The notes beneath the pieces are model-generated. The model was not told the DNA's origin and did not search any database. It worked only from the letters and a program-made list of their open reading frames with translations. Shown here piece by piece: positions 42,563 through 51,993 of a stretch of 64,000 bases of DNA. Numbering within the stretch: the first letter of the stretch is position 1; each line of letters starts with the position of its first letter. The stretch lies in contig CALJLN010000003.1 of the NCBI GenBank assembly GCA_937982565.1, positions 62,001 through 126,000 of the forward strand. Reading direction: 5' to 3'. Made by a program: the position numbers and the translations under genes. The DNA is from UBA2421 sp002343075 (lineage in GTDB: Bacteria > Planctomycetota > Phycisphaerae > Tepidisphaerales > Tepidisphaeraceae).

Positions 42563-43759
42563 CTATGTAAGCGGGAGTTTTCTCGCCATCGCCAGAAAGA
42601 GATCGTAGTTCTGCTTCATTTCCGAGAGTGAATCGCCTCCAAACTTCTCGACCATCGACCGGGCGATCTCGAACGCAATCACATTCTCCATGATGACGCT
42701 GGCCGCGGCGATGGCGCTCACGTCGCTGCGCTCCCAGCCGGCTTCGCTGGGTTGCTTGGTATTGAGATCGACGCTTGCCAGCGGTTTTCCAAGCGTGCTG
42801 ATGGGTTTCATCGCACCCCGGACGATGACGGGCTGGCCGTTGGTCATTCCACCCTCCAAGCCACCGGCGTTGTTGGTCTTCCGGGTAAAGCCGAGTGACG
42901 GCGCGCCGGCTTGTGCTGCATCATATGCAATCTCGTCATGGACCTGCGAACCGGGAAGTTTCGCGCAGTCAAAGCCCAGGCCAATCTCAACTCCCTTAAA
43001 AGCTTGAATCGCCATGACTGCCGCGGCGATGCGGCTGTCGAGTCGGCTGTCCCAGGTCATGCAACTGCCCAATCCGATGGGGCAACCAACCACACACGTC
43101 TCCACAATTCCCCCCGCGGTGTCTTTGGCTTGCTTCATTTGCGTTATGAATTCGCGGAAACCCTCGCTGGCAGCTTCGTCGGGGCAATAAACATCTGAAT
43201 GATCTCGAGCCTGCTCCAACTGCGCGAGCGCTTCGAAGGTGAGCGGAGCACTCGTCCGGTCGAGTGAATCGATGCGTGCCGTTACCGTTCCCACCGCGCG
43301 CACGAATCCAAAGACCTTGATGCCAAACTGTGCCAACAGGCAGCGCGCCAGCGCGCCTGCGGCAACGCGGGCGGCGGTTTCGCGGGCGCTGGCGCGTTCG
43401 AGTGTCTCGCGGCAGTCGGTGGTCAGCCACTTGATACTGCCGGGAAGATCAGCGTGGCCCGGGCGGGGCCGGTGCAGCGGCGGGGTGGCGGTCGGGTCGT
43501 CGAGGCGGTAGTCGCGATTGGAAATGAGCATTGTAATCGGCGAGGCGATCGTCCTCCCTATCCGCACACCGGTGAGAAACTCCACGGTGTCGGTTTCGAT
43601 CTTCTGCCGCCCACCACGGCCATAGCCGCCCTGGCGGCGCCTTAGCTCGTTGTTGATGAATTCAACGTCAAGTGGCACGCCCGCGGGCATGCCTTCCACG
43701 AGCGAGATCAGTGCTTTTCCGTGCGATTCTCCGGCGGTGCGGTAGCTCAGACTGGCCAT
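42563..43759 (-). CDS. aroC: Chorismate synthase
   Basis: Last step of the shikimate pathway, making chorismate with reduced FMN. 398 residues from ATG 43759 (GGGAGT upstream); the frame is open further upstream but the family begins at YRTAGESHGKAL, signature 1. RRRQGGYGRGGRQKIETD, RPGHADLPG, RASARETAARVAAGAL (signature 2) and RKTNNAGGLEGGMTNGQPV (signature 3 region) follow. Complete and ordinary. Starts 74 bases after the purC stop on the same strand. Confidence 0.95.
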   Translation of the reverse strand: MASLSYRTAGESHGKALISLVEGMPAGVPLDVEFINNELRRRQGGYGRGGRQKIETDTVEFLTGVRIGRTIASPITMLISNRDYRLDDPTATPPLHRPRPGHADLPGSIKWLTTDCRETLERASARETAARVAAGALARCLLAQFGIKVFGFVRAVGTVTARIDSLDRTSAPLTFEALAQLEQARDHSDVYCPDEAASEGFREFITQMKQAKDTAGGIVETCVVGCPIGLGSCMTWDSRLDSRIAAAVMAIQAFKGVEIGLGFDCAKLPGSQVHDEIAYDAAQAGAPSLGFTRKTNNAGGLEGGMTNGQPVIVRGAMKPISTLGKPLASVDLNTKQPSEAGWERSDVSAIAAASVIMENVIAFEIARSMVEKFGGDSLSEMKQNYDLFLAMARKLPLT

Positions 43760-43832
43760 ACTCCCATCGTAACAGACAAAGACCATCTTGTCCGCCGACG
43801 CAATTGCCGTTGGCCGAGCCAGCGCGCCTGGC

Positions 43833-44726
43833 TCAATCACGCCACGGTTGGCCGGTCAACCTTCTGAAGGCTTCAACGTATCGCGCGCGAGTTCCAAGCA
43901 CCACGTCCTCCGGCAGCGGCGGGGCGGGCGGCGATTTATCCCAATTCAACGTCTCAAGATAGTCGCGAACAAACTGCTTATCGTAACTTGCTTGCTCTCG
44001 GCCGGGCTGGTAGCCGTCGGCGGGCCAAAAGCGGCTGCTGTCGGGCGTGAGCATCTCATCAATGAGGATGATGCGATGGTCGGGCATCAGACCAAACTCG
44101 AATTTGGTGTCAGCAATGATGATCCCACGCTGCAGCGCGTACTCTGCGGCCCGGGTGTAAATGGTAAGCGTCCGTTCGCGCAATTCTTCAGCCAGGCTTG
44201 CGCCGACTCGGTTGGCAACTTCGCCGAAATTGACGTTGATATCGTGCCCGGTTTGTTCCTTGGTTGCTGGCGTAAAAATTGGTTCGGGGAGTTTGTCGCA
44301 CATCTTCAGCCCTGGTGGGAGTTGCACGCCGCAAACCGCCCCCGATTTTTGATACTCCTTCCAACCACTGCCCGCGAGGTAGCCTCGGGCAACGCACTCG
44401 ATGGGTATGACATCGGCTTTAATGGTGAACATTGCCCTGCCGTCTATCTGGTCGGCGAACCCTCGCAGTTGTGCTGGAAGGTGATGAGCGTCGGACTCAA
44501 TTAAGTGATTCTCGAACTGTGGAGCGAACAGATCGAACCAGAAGAGGCTGAGCTGTGTTAGAATTTTTCCCTTGTCGGGGATGCCATTGGGCATTACGCA
44601 GTCGAACGCACTGATTCGATCGGTCGCGACGATGAGCAGGTATTCGCCAATGTCATAAACATCGCGCACTTTTCCCCTGCGGACGTGAAACGGCAACTCG
44701 CTTCTAAGTAGCGCCTCGCTTGCCAT
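43833..44726 (-). CDS. purC: Phosphoribosylaminoimidazole-succinocarboxamide synthase (SAICAR synthetase)
   Basis: Joins CAIR and aspartate in purine synthesis. 297 residues: the ATP-binding loop RRGKVRDVYDIGEYLLIVAT, DRISAFDCVMPNGIPDKG, VECARGYLAGSGWKEY-type segment, and the C-terminal LIDEMLTPDSSRFWPADGY are all family signatures. This is the longer form of the enzyme. Probably co-transcribed with aroC. Divergent from the GH10-fold gene. Confidence 0.95.
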   Translation of the reverse strand: MASEALLRSELPFHVRRGKVRDVYDIGEYLLIVATDRISAFDCVMPNGIPDKGKILTQLSLFWFDLFAPQFENHLIESDAHHLPAQLRGFADQIDGRAMFTIKADVIPIECVARGYLAGSGWKEYQKSGAVCGVQLPPGLKMCDKLPEPIFTPATKEQTGHDINVNFGEVANRVGASLAEELRERTLTIYTRAAEYALQRGIIIADTKFEFGLMPDHRIILIDEMLTPDSSRFWPADGYQPGREQASYDKQFVRDYLETLNWDKSPPAPPLPEDVVLGTRARYVEAFRRLTGQPWRD

Positions 44727-44881
44727 AGATGCAGCAGACTATTCGACCCGGCGGGTGATATGCAAACGATGCTACAAAGTTCAACGGTGCCGCGATGACT
44801 GCGGGGGAAAGTTGTCTGTTTCTGGCGAGTGAATTAATATGAAGCCGGACTTGAACTTACGCAACGGGATCGCGCACTCAC

Positions 44882-46387
44882 ATGCCCATTCTTTTTGAAA
44901 TCTATCGCGACGGAAAGCGCGTCACGCAGTTCACCCCGATCAATCCGGTGGCGATGGGGCCGGAGAGCGTCCCCATCCCGGGCGAAGTGCGATTTGAGAA
45001 TGGTCATCTTGTTGTGAGCAGAACCGACGAGCATGCCGTCGGGGTTGCACTGCTCTGGGAGGTAAGCGAGACAGGGATTTACCACCTCGAAACCACCAGA
45101 CTGCAGCCGCGTGAGTCGCCGTATCATCTCAATGTCGAACTCGCCCGTTGCAGGCTGATGAAGATCGTCCAAAAACAGGAAGACTGGAACCTGTTCGATT
45201 TTCCCCGAGCCGATCAGTTCGCGGCCATGTTTCGTGAAGCGCAGGACCTCTTCGCTGATGCGCTGGGGAAGCTTCACGAGCCAGCGATAGCCGCCAGTCT
45301 GGCAGACCGGTCGCTGGCGATATCGGTCGACCTCTCGGAGCAGTTGGCCTGTTTTCATGCCGAGTTGCTGCTCAACCGTCGTCGGGCGGCCGCAGGAATC
45401 CCTCGGCATGTGTTTGCGTGCCGGGTTGACTCGACAATTCAAAATCAGCGGTACAAAGACACCATCACCGAACAGTTTGACTGCGCAGTCTTGCCGATGA
45501 GTTGGAAACAGCTTCAGCCGGATGAAGAGAACTTTATCACCGAGCCAGTGGATGAGTGGGTCGAGCAGTTGAGCCGCAAGCGCGTGCCGATCATCGCCGG
45601 CCCGCTGGTGGATTTATCCGACATGGGCATGCCCGACTGGTCGTTCATCTGGGAACACGACTTCGACACCCTGCGCGAGCTTGCATACGAGTTTGTGCAG
45701 AAGGTGGTTCACCGATATCGCAAGGCTGTGAACGTGTGGAATGTCGTCGCCGGGCTTCACACGAGTAACCATTTCACGCTTTCCTTTGAGCAGATTATTG
45801 AACTGACCCGGCTTCTTGTGGCGCAGGTGAAGACACTTCTTCCGAATGCGCGCACTCTGGTGACTGTCACGGAACCGTTTGGCGAATACCACGCCAAGGG
45901 ACACACGAGCGTGCCGCCGATGCTCTATGCCGAGATGGTGGCGCAGGCGGGAGTAAACTTTGACGCCTTCGGGTTGGAACTGCAGATGGGCGTCCCTCGG
46001 TCGGGGAGTTTTTCGCGGGATCTCTTTCAGATCAGCTCCATGCTGGACCGCTTCAGTTCCACAGGCCGTCCCGTGTTTGTGACGGCGGTGACGGCTCCGG
46101 GGCGCAATGACCCCGACCGCAATGACAAGTCGGAAGGCCAACAGAATCCCGCCGCCGCCGGAAAGTGGCACCGGCCTTGGGATTCGAACTTGCAGGCCGA
46201 GTGGATCGACGCGGTGTACAAGCTCATGCTAAGTAAGCCCTACATCGAATCCATCGCTTGGGGCGACTTGGCGGATATCAATCCCGTAGTTCCCGGAGCG
46301 GGGTTGTTGGATGACATGCTCAAGCCCAAGCCGTCGTTCAAGAAGATCCAGGAGTTTCGCGATCAGTTCGTTCGATTGAAGAAGTGA
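44882..46387 (+). CDS. GH10 xylanase-fold protein lacking both catalytic glutamates
   Basis: 501 residues, no signal peptide. An N-terminal beta-rich domain (about 1-150) is followed by a (beta/alpha)8 barrel with GH10-like elements: FDCAVLPMSWKQLQPDEENF (like the ENxMKW strand), VNVWNVVAGLHTSN, FGLELQMGVPRSG, PVFVTAVTAPGRND and ESIAWGDLADINP. In active xylanases the acid/base Glu lies in W-D-V-V-N-E and the nucleophile in I-T-E-L-D. Here these read WNVVAGL and VTAVTAP, so both are missing. I infer a carbohydrate-binding or structural role. The comEA-like gene begins 4 bases after it. Confidence 0.75.
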   Translation: MPILFEIYRDGKRVTQFTPINPVAMGPESVPIPGEVRFENGHLVVSRTDEHAVGVALLWEVSETGIYHLETTRLQPRESPYHLNVELARCRLMKIVQKQEDWNLFDFPRADQFAAMFREAQDLFADALGKLHEPAIAASLADRSLAISVDLSEQLACFHAELLLNRRRAAAGIPRHVFACRVDSTIQNQRYKDTITEQFDCAVLPMSWKQLQPDEENFITEPVDEWVEQLSRKRVPIIAGPLVDLSDMGMPDWSFIWEHDFDTLRELAYEFVQKVVHRYRKAVNVWNVVAGLHTSNHFTLSFEQIIELTRLLVAQVKTLLPNARTLVTVTEPFGEYHAKGHTSVPPMLYAEMVAQAGVNFDAFGLELQMGVPRSGSFSRDLFQISSMLDRFSSTGRPVFVTAVTAPGRNDPDRNDKSEGQQNPAAAGKWHRPWDSNLQAEWIDAVYKLMLSKPYIESIAWGDLADINPVVPGAGLLDDMLKPKPSFKKIQEFRDQFVRLKK

Positions 46388-46391
46388 ATCC

Positions 46392-46811
46392 ATGCCAAAG
46401 CCGACCGAGCCAATCGCTTGGACAGAGGCCCAGCGGCGCGTCTTGATTGTGCTCACGTTTGCAGTGGCTGTGGTTCTGTTGATCCGTCTGATGCGCGAAA
46501 GCACTACCGTCACCGATCCTCCGCCGGTGCTCGGGGCGCGCTCGGTCGAACTTGCGAATCGAATCGATCCCAACACCGCCGACGTGGCAACCCTTGCCGC
46601 ACTGCCCGGGCTTGGAAAGATTCGGGCACGCGGCTTTGTGCTTTATCGCGAGTCAGTCGCGCAGCGGTCTCCGGGCGAACTCGCATTCCGGCGTCCAGAA
46701 GACCTGATGAGGGTCGATGGCATTGGGGTGGCAATGATGACCCAGCTCTCGCCGTTTATGGTCTTTCCTGCCACGCAGCCGAGCAACACTGAACCGCGAA
46801 ACGCAGATTAA
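46392..46811 (+). CDS. ComEA-like helix-hairpin-helix DNA-binding protein
   Basis: 139 residues: a cytoplasmic N-terminus, one membrane helix (VLIVLTFAVAVVLLIRLM), then an extracytoplasmic HhH domain: ANRIDPNTADVATLAALPGL, then GKIRARGFVLYRES and PEDLMRVDGIGVAMMTQLSP. ComEA proteins bind double-stranded DNA during uptake. Presence near comM and upstream of a type IV pilus operon would suit natural competence, but no ComEC channel is in view. Four bases after the GH10-fold gene, ten before uvrB. Confidence 0.82.
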   Translation: MPKPTEPIAWTEAQRRVLIVLTFAVAVVLLIRLMRESTTVTDPPPVLGARSVELANRIDPNTADVATLAALPGLGKIRARGFVLYRESVAQRSPGELAFRRPEDLMRVDGIGVAMMTQLSPFMVFPATQPSNTEPRNAD

Positions 46812-46820
46812 TCGCAGTAG

Positions 46821-48932
46821 ATGTCGAGCACGCATACAATAACCGACGGAGGTTCTGGCGTGCCCAATTTTGAAGTCATCAGCAAGTTCAAGCCCGCTGG
46901 CGATCAGCCTGAGGCAATCGACAAGCTCGTCGAGTCCATTCACGGCGGCAGGAAGTACACAACGCTCCTCGGCGTTACCGGATCTGGTAAGACATTTACA
47001 ATGGCGCACGCGGTGGCGCGTCTGAATCGGCCAACCCTCGTAATAAGCCATAACAAGACACTAGCGGCGCAGCTCTATGAGGAGTTTAAGGAGTTGCTTC
47101 CCAATAATGCGGTGGGCTTTTTCGTCAGCTACTATGACTATTACCAGCCTGAGGCATACATTCCTCAGAGAGATATTTACATCGAGAAAGATGCCAGCAG
47201 AAACGACGATCTCGATCGGCTGCGTCTGAGCGCAACCAGCAACCTGGTCAGCAGGCGCGATGTGCTGATTGTGGCGTCCGTGTCTTGCATCTTCGGCCTT
47301 GGTTCGCCAGAGAGCTACCAGCGATCGGTGATTCCGATTCGCAAGGATGTTTCGATGGATCGCGATGAGATGCTTCATAAGCTCATCGATCTGCAGTACA
47401 GCCGCAACGACATCGATTTCAAGCGGGGCACATTTCGTGTTCGCGGGGATGTTGTGGAGTTGCGGCCCAGCTACGAGGAGTTTGCGTACCGAATCGAGAT
47501 GTTTGGGGAGGAAATCGTCAATATTGATGCGATCAATCCGTTGACCGGGGAACTGCTCGGTAGCTATGACTCAATCTTCATTTATCCAGCCGTGCACTAT
47601 GTGATGCCGGAGGAGCGCATCGCCGGCGGTGTGCAGACAATTCGCGAAGAACTCGATCTGCAGGTGATGAAGCTCCGCGGGCAGGGAAAGCTGCTTGAGG
47701 CGCAGCGGCTACTGGCGCGCACCAAGTATGACCTTGAGATGATCCAGGAGGTCGGCTTCTGCAGTGGGATCGAGAACTACAGCCGCCACTTCGACGGAAG
47801 AAAGCCCGGCGAAAAGCCTTTCACGCTCATTGACTACTTCCCGAAGGACTTCTTGTTAATGGTCGACGAGAGTCACGTCACGCTGTCGCAGATTAAGGCG
47901 ATGTATAACGGCGACCGGCAGCGAAAGGAGGTGCTGGTGGATCACGGCTTTCGGCTGCCAAGCGCGCTCGATAATCGCCCGTTGAAGTACGACGAGTTCG
48001 TGGAGATGGTCAATCAGGTCGTCTACGTCTCGGCGACCCCCGGAAAAGAAGAGCTCGAACACTCCGGCGGGGAAGTGGTGGAACAGGTCATTCGGCCTAC
48101 GGGGTTGGTCGATCCGGAGATCATCGTGCACTCGGCGCAGGGCCAGGTACCGCACTTGCTCGAACAGATAAAGATTTGTGTAGCCGCCGGAACGCGCGCA
48201 CTGGTGACAACTCTGACCAAGCGGCTTGCCGAAGATCTCAGTGCCTACATTCAGGAAGCCGGCTTTCGCGGCCGGTATCTGCATAGTGAAATCCAGACGA
48301 TCGAGCGCGTTGAGATCTTGAATGACCTGCGCAAGGGCGAGTTTGATGTTCTGGTAGGCATCAATCTGTTGCGAGAAGGGCTCGATCTGCCCGAAGTGGC
48401 CATGGTGGCGATTCTCGATGCTGATAAGGCTGGATTTCTTCGTTCAGAAACTTCGCTTGTGCAGACGATTGGCAGGGCCGCGCGTCATGTCGGCAGCAGA
48501 GTATTCCTATACGCCGACACAATCACCCCCGCAATGCAAAGTGCGATGGACGAAACCAACCGCCGCCGGGCTGTGCAGGAGCAGTATAACGCCGCACACG
48601 GAATCACGCCGCAAACTGTGCAAAAGGCGATCCGCAGCAACATCGAATCCGAGATCAAAGCCCGAAAAACCGCCGCCGACGCCATCAAGGCTGATGAGGT
48701 TACCCTCGACAACACCGAGTTGCTTAAGTTGTTGGAAGAAGAGATGTTGCAATCGGCACAGAATCTGGAGTTTGAGCGCGCCGCACAGCTTCGTGACCGA
48801 ATTCAAGAGCTTAAAGGTGCCCCCCTAATCGAAAGCCGCAACTTCGGCAAACCCGACAGCAGCGAGCCGGCGGTGAAGATTTGGCAGCCGAAGGGGGGAG
48901 GGAAGAAGGGGAAAAAGCTGTCAAAGCGATAG
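46821..48932 (+). CDS. uvrB: UvrABC system protein B
   Basis: Damage-verification helicase of nucleotide excision repair. 703 residues: Walker A GVTGSGKTFTMA, the beta-hairpin region SYYDYYQPEAYIPQRDIYIE, helicase motifs IDYFPKDFLLMVDESHVT and GINLLREGLDLPEVAMVAIL, QTIGRAARH, and a C-terminal UVR domain (LEEEMLQSAQNLEFERAAQL) that contacts UvrC. ATG at 46821. Complete. Follows the comEA-like gene by 9 bases. Confidence 0.96.
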   Translation: MSSTHTITDGGSGVPNFEVISKFKPAGDQPEAIDKLVESIHGGRKYTTLLGVTGSGKTFTMAHAVARLNRPTLVISHNKTLAAQLYEEFKELLPNNAVGFFVSYYDYYQPEAYIPQRDIYIEKDASRNDDLDRLRLSATSNLVSRRDVLIVASVSCIFGLGSPESYQRSVIPIRKDVSMDRDEMLHKLIDLQYSRNDIDFKRGTFRVRGDVVELRPSYEEFAYRIEMFGEEIVNIDAINPLTGELLGSYDSIFIYPAVHYVMPEERIAGGVQTIREELDLQVMKLRGQGKLLEAQRLLARTKYDLEMIQEVGFCSGIENYSRHFDGRKPGEKPFTLIDYFPKDFLLMVDESHVTLSQIKAMYNGDRQRKEVLVDHGFRLPSALDNRPLKYDEFVEMVNQVVYVSATPGKEELEHSGGEVVEQVIRPTGLVDPEIIVHSAQGQVPHLLEQIKICVAAGTRALVTTLTKRLAEDLSAYIQEAGFRGRYLHSEIQTIERVEILNDLRKGEFDVLVGINLLREGLDLPEVAMVAILDADKAGFLRSETSLVQTIGRAARHVGSRVFLYADTITPAMQSAMDETNRRRAVQEQYNAAHGITPQTVQKAIRSNIESEIKARKTAADAIKADEVTLDNTELLKLLEEEMLQSAQNLEFERAAQLRDRIQELKGAPLIESRNFGKPDSSEPAVKIWQPKGGGKKGKKLSKR

Positions 48933-49044
48933 ACTCCACAGCTGCGGCGTCTTGCATCGCCAAGAAGCCGTTGCTGAGTGCTATAATGTTGCGCCGACTT
49001 CCAAGGAAGCGCAGAACCTCAACCTTGTTTCGCGACGGATCGCC

Positions 49045-49953
49045 ATGCTCAAGACTTTTCCCAGCTTTGATGAGATTAAAGAACTCGTTGCCCTCGCCAA
49101 GCGTGAGGACCTTGGGCAGCAGAGTGATGACGTCACAAGTCGGCTGACTATCGCTGAAGATGCGGTAGGTGTGGGCACGCTGTTACAGAAAGAGGTCGGC
49201 GTTATCTGTGGACTGCCTATCGTCGAGATGATTTGCCGTGCGTATGATGAGCGGCTTCGGGTGGAGCTGATCCCCGGCTTTCATCTGGAAATCATTGAAG
49301 GGCGCTTTAATGACCAGCGGGCGATGCCGTTGATGCGCATTCGGGGTCCTTTGCAGTCGTTGCTTGCCGCCGAGCGAGTCATTCTAAACTTTCTGCAACA
49401 TCTCGGAGGGGTGGCGACGGCCACCAATCGCTTTGTCCGACGCGTTCAGGGCACTGGAGCAAAGATTTTCGATACCCGCAAGACCCTCCCAGGCTACCGC
49501 GCACTTGATAAGTATGCCGTCCGCGCCGGCGGGGGGCATAACCATCGTTACGGACTTTTTGATGCTGTTTTGATCAAGGACAATCACCTCGCAGGCACAG
49601 CACCGCGAGACCTTGCAGACCGACTGCGTACGATCATCGCCGCGAGCCGTGCCGAGCGGTTGGCCCGGGTGATTGAGGTGGAAGTCGATACACTTGATCA
49701 GTTACGCGAAGTCCTCAAGGTTGACGGCGTTGACATCGTTCTGCTGGATAACATGGACTGCCCGCGTATGACGATGGCCGTGCAGGCGCGCGATCTTGCG
49801 GGGAAGAAGGGCAAGTTGCAGCTCGAAGCCAGCGGGGGGGTGACCCTCGACACGGTGCGCGCGATCGCAGAAACCGGCGTTGAACGTATCAGTGTCGGTG
49901 CGATCACTCATTCCGCCACGGCGCTGGATATCGGGCTTGATGTGGAAGTTTGA
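49045..49953 (+). CDS. nadC: Nicotinate-nucleotide pyrophosphorylase (carboxylating), QPRTase
   Basis: Makes nicotinate mononucleotide from quinolinate in NAD synthesis. 302 residues from ATG 49045, chosen because the preceding open stretch has no family similarity. RVILNFLQHLGGVATATNRF, DTRKTLPGYRALDKYAVRAG, GGHNHRYGLFDAVLIKDNHL and the C-terminal LEASGGVTLDTVRAIAETGV with VGAITHSATALD are diagnostic. About 110 bases after uvrB. Together with nadK it is the second NAD-pathway gene in the window. Confidence 0.95.
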   Translation: MLKTFPSFDEIKELVALAKREDLGQQSDDVTSRLTIAEDAVGVGTLLQKEVGVICGLPIVEMICRAYDERLRVELIPGFHLEIIEGRFNDQRAMPLMRIRGPLQSLLAAERVILNFLQHLGGVATATNRFVRRVQGTGAKIFDTRKTLPGYRALDKYAVRAGGGHNHRYGLFDAVLIKDNHLAGTAPRDLADRLRTIIAASRAERLARVIEVEVDTLDQLREVLKVDGVDIVLLDNMDCPRMTMAVQARDLAGKKGKLQLEASGGVTLDTVRAIAETGVERISVGAITHSATALDIGLDVEV

Positions 49954-50812
49954 CGGGTCCGGTAAAGCGGTTCTTTCAAATCCGAAACTCGAAGCCAGAA
50001 ATCCGAATCAGTGACGAAGCTTGAATGGTGATTCAAACAACACAAGTGCTACGGCAGGCAGGCGTGTCTGCCGGATCGGGTCAGTCTGCGTTTTCGTCAT
50101 TTTAACCTTGGGTTTGATTTGAGTTTCTGGTTTCTGATTTCCATTAACCACCATTTGCACCTCCCAAAACCAAATCGTACATCTTCCCAGCCGCCGGGTT
50201 GTTGCTGGCGGGTTTGACAAGAGGATCCCCGAAAGGGCTAAGCCGTCGAGAGGCGGCGTCGAGCGAGGGCGAAACGCTCGACTCATGCGGGTGCTGTCCG
50301 GCCTGTGTGATGCGCAAAGCGGCTGGTCCAGTAAATGGATCGAGCCGTTGCCGAATGGGTCTTCGCAGTCGAAGGATTCTGTTAGACACCTTCTGTGCGA
50401 TTCCTCTCTTTTGGTCTCTTCTTGTCGGTCGTTTGGGCCATCGCTGTGGTGCAGAGCACGTCGGCTTTTTCGGCGTGCTCCGTTTTGCGGCAGGATTTGC
50501 GGTTAAGTCACCCTTCCGCTTGTCCGATGGCTTGATTGTTCGGCGATGTGTGTCCGGGCGTGTGTATCGCCAGCCGAACAAGCGACCCAATGCGTTTCTA
50601 CTTGTGTCGTGGTGGCGACGAAAGGAGCGATCCTTTTCGCGCTTAGCCCAGGCGGCCTGTATGGCCGATCCCACGGGCGGGTGCGCCTGTGATTCCGATG
50701 CGATGGTGCGTTAACGGGCCGATCGCGCTCGAGTGCCACGCAAATGCAGACATTCGCCTGCTGCCGTGTTGGTGGTGGGCAAAGCAAGCAGACAAGATTT
50801 AGGAGACCGCAA
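49954..50812. other. Long non-coding leader region of the pilin operon
   Basis: About 860 bases with no credible gene (a 171-residue frame at 50199-50714 lacks family features and a ribosome site). It is rich in possible hairpins: CGAGCG / CGCTCG around 50262-50282, CTTCG / CGAAG around 50363-50376, and GAGCACG / CGTGCTC with a T-rich loop around 50453-50480. A structured 5' leader or a small RNA is possible. I could not match it to a known riboswitch. Confidence 0.4.
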
Positions 50813-51310
50813 ATGAATTCGTATCGTTCCCTGAAGCGTGGTTTCACGCTCGTTGAAATTCTGATCGTCGTGATCATCCTCGGTATTCTTGCGGCGATCG
50901 TCATCCCGCAGTTTACCAACGCGTCAACCGAAGCCCGGCTGAGCAGCACGCGAAGCCAGGTGCAGTCGATCCGCAGCCAGGTGGAACTGTACAAGCTCCA
51001 GCATGTGGACCGTTATCCAACCGACAACAACACTGCTGCGGGCAACTGGGTTTCGGGTGGTGTGGCTTTCGGTAAGCTTGTTAACAAGACCGATGAAGAT
51101 GGCACGCTGAACGCAACCGGCGCCTTTGGTCCGTACCTCCAGGCGCCCCCGGCCAACGCGCTGCGTTCTGGCGCGACCACGGTGGTTTCGGTTGCTGACG
51201 ATGCGGCTGCCCTCGGTACGACCGCCGCTGCAGGTCAGGGCTACGTTTTCAGCCAGGCGACTGGCAAGCTCTGGGCCTTCGACGAAGCCGGTGCCGTGAT
51301 CACCGACTAA
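50813..51310 (+). CDS. Type IV prepilin / major pseudopilin, GspG-like (first)
   Basis: 165 residues with a class III leader: basic MNSYRSLKRG, then the cleavage and methylation motif FTLVE and the helix ILIVVIILGILAAIVIPQFT. Cleavage is expected between Gly and Phe, with Glu at +5. The rest is a short pilin head (TRSQVQSIRSQVELYKLQHV, DRYPTDNN) like GspG. Excellent AGGAG before ATG 50813. It is first in the operon and followed at once by a strong terminator-like hairpin, which would give it the highest dose: this is probably the main fibre subunit. Confidence 0.9.
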   Translation: MNSYRSLKRGFTLVEILIVVIILGILAAIVIPQFTNASTEARLSSTRSQVQSIRSQVELYKLQHVDRYPTDNNTAAGNWVSGGVAFGKLVNKTDEDGTLNATGAFGPYLQAPPANALRSGATTVVSVADDAAALGTTAAAGQGYVFSQATGKLWAFDEAGAVITD

Positions 51311-51327
51311 TTCACTAGAACCCTCGG

Positions 51328-51364
51328 CCCCCGCCGGCTTAACTGCCGGCGGGGGTCCTTTTTT
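51328..51364 (+). terminator. Strong intrinsic terminator / attenuator between the two prepilin genes
   Basis: Perfect eleven-base stem CCCCCGCCGGC / GCCGGCGGGGG with a 6-base loop (51328-51355), then TCCTTTTTT. It ends 17 bases before the next prepilin start, so downstream genes need readthrough or another promoter. Confidence 0.85.
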
Positions 51365-51380
51365 CCTTCCCGAGGTCGGC

Positions 51381-51896
51381 ATGCAACGCAAACTGGATCG
51401 ATCCGCATTCACGCTTGTCGAAGTCCTGATCGTGGTGGTGATCCTGGGCATTCTCGCCGCGATCGTCATCCCGCAGTTTTCCAACGCTTCGGCCACCGCG
51501 CGCGAGAATACGCTGCGCGACGAGATGCGCTACTTGAGGACGCAGATCGCCGTCTATCGTGCCCAACACAACGACTATTCTCCGGGCTATGCACCGGGCA
51601 GCGGGTCGGGCGTGGCGACCGAGGCCAACTTTGAGCTGCAGATGACCACCTACACCGACGAGCAGGGCAACGCCAATCCGACCGGCTCTGCGGTGTTCAA
51701 GTACGGGCCATATCTAAGCCGCATGCCCAAGAATCCGCTGAACACGTTCAGCACCTTTACAATCATTGCCGACGGCGCGCCCATGCCTGCAGCACCAGAT
51801 GGCACGACAGGGTATTACTACAAGCCCGAAACGCAGCAGATCGCGCCCAACGTCGTCGGAACCGATAGCTCCGGAGCCGCCTACTACAGCTATTGA
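51381..51896 (+). CDS. Type IV prepilin / pseudopilin, GspG-like (second)
   Basis: 171 residues. Leader MQRKLDRSA precedes FTLVEVLIVVVILGILAAIV and IPQFSNAS, nearly the same as the first prepilin through the helix; here the residue before Phe is Ala rather than the usual Gly, which is less common but processed in some systems. The head differs: EMRYLRTQIAVYRAQHNDYS, then a Thr/Gly-rich C-terminus with YKPETQQIAPNVVG. Probably a paralogue of the preceding gene that arose by duplication. CGAGG lies upstream of ATG 51381. Confidence 0.88.
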   Translation: MQRKLDRSAFTLVEVLIVVVILGILAAIVIPQFSNASATARENTLRDEMRYLRTQIAVYRAQHNDYSPGYAPGSGSGVATEANFELQMTTYTDEQGNANPTGSAVFKYGPYLSRMPKNPLNTFSTFTIIADGAPMPAAPDGTTGYYYKPETQQIAPNVVGTDSSGAAYYSY

Positions 51897-51993
51897 TCGC
51901 CGGCAGCGAACCAAACGCTGCCCGGGGCGCAACGGCCCTCCGACTGAATCCGACCCGATGCACCGGGATGGAGCAAGATGCCAGAGGTTGGTC

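Noticed and set aside
50199..50400. c-di-GMP (GEMM) riboswitch upstream of the pilins
   Set aside because: A GCGCAAAGC piece recalls the motif, but the rest of the conserved core and pairing could not be found.
50199..50714. 171-residue frame in the pilin leader
   Set aside because: No ribosome site, no family features, Arg/Ser/Cys-rich composition typical of chance frames in GC-rich DNA.
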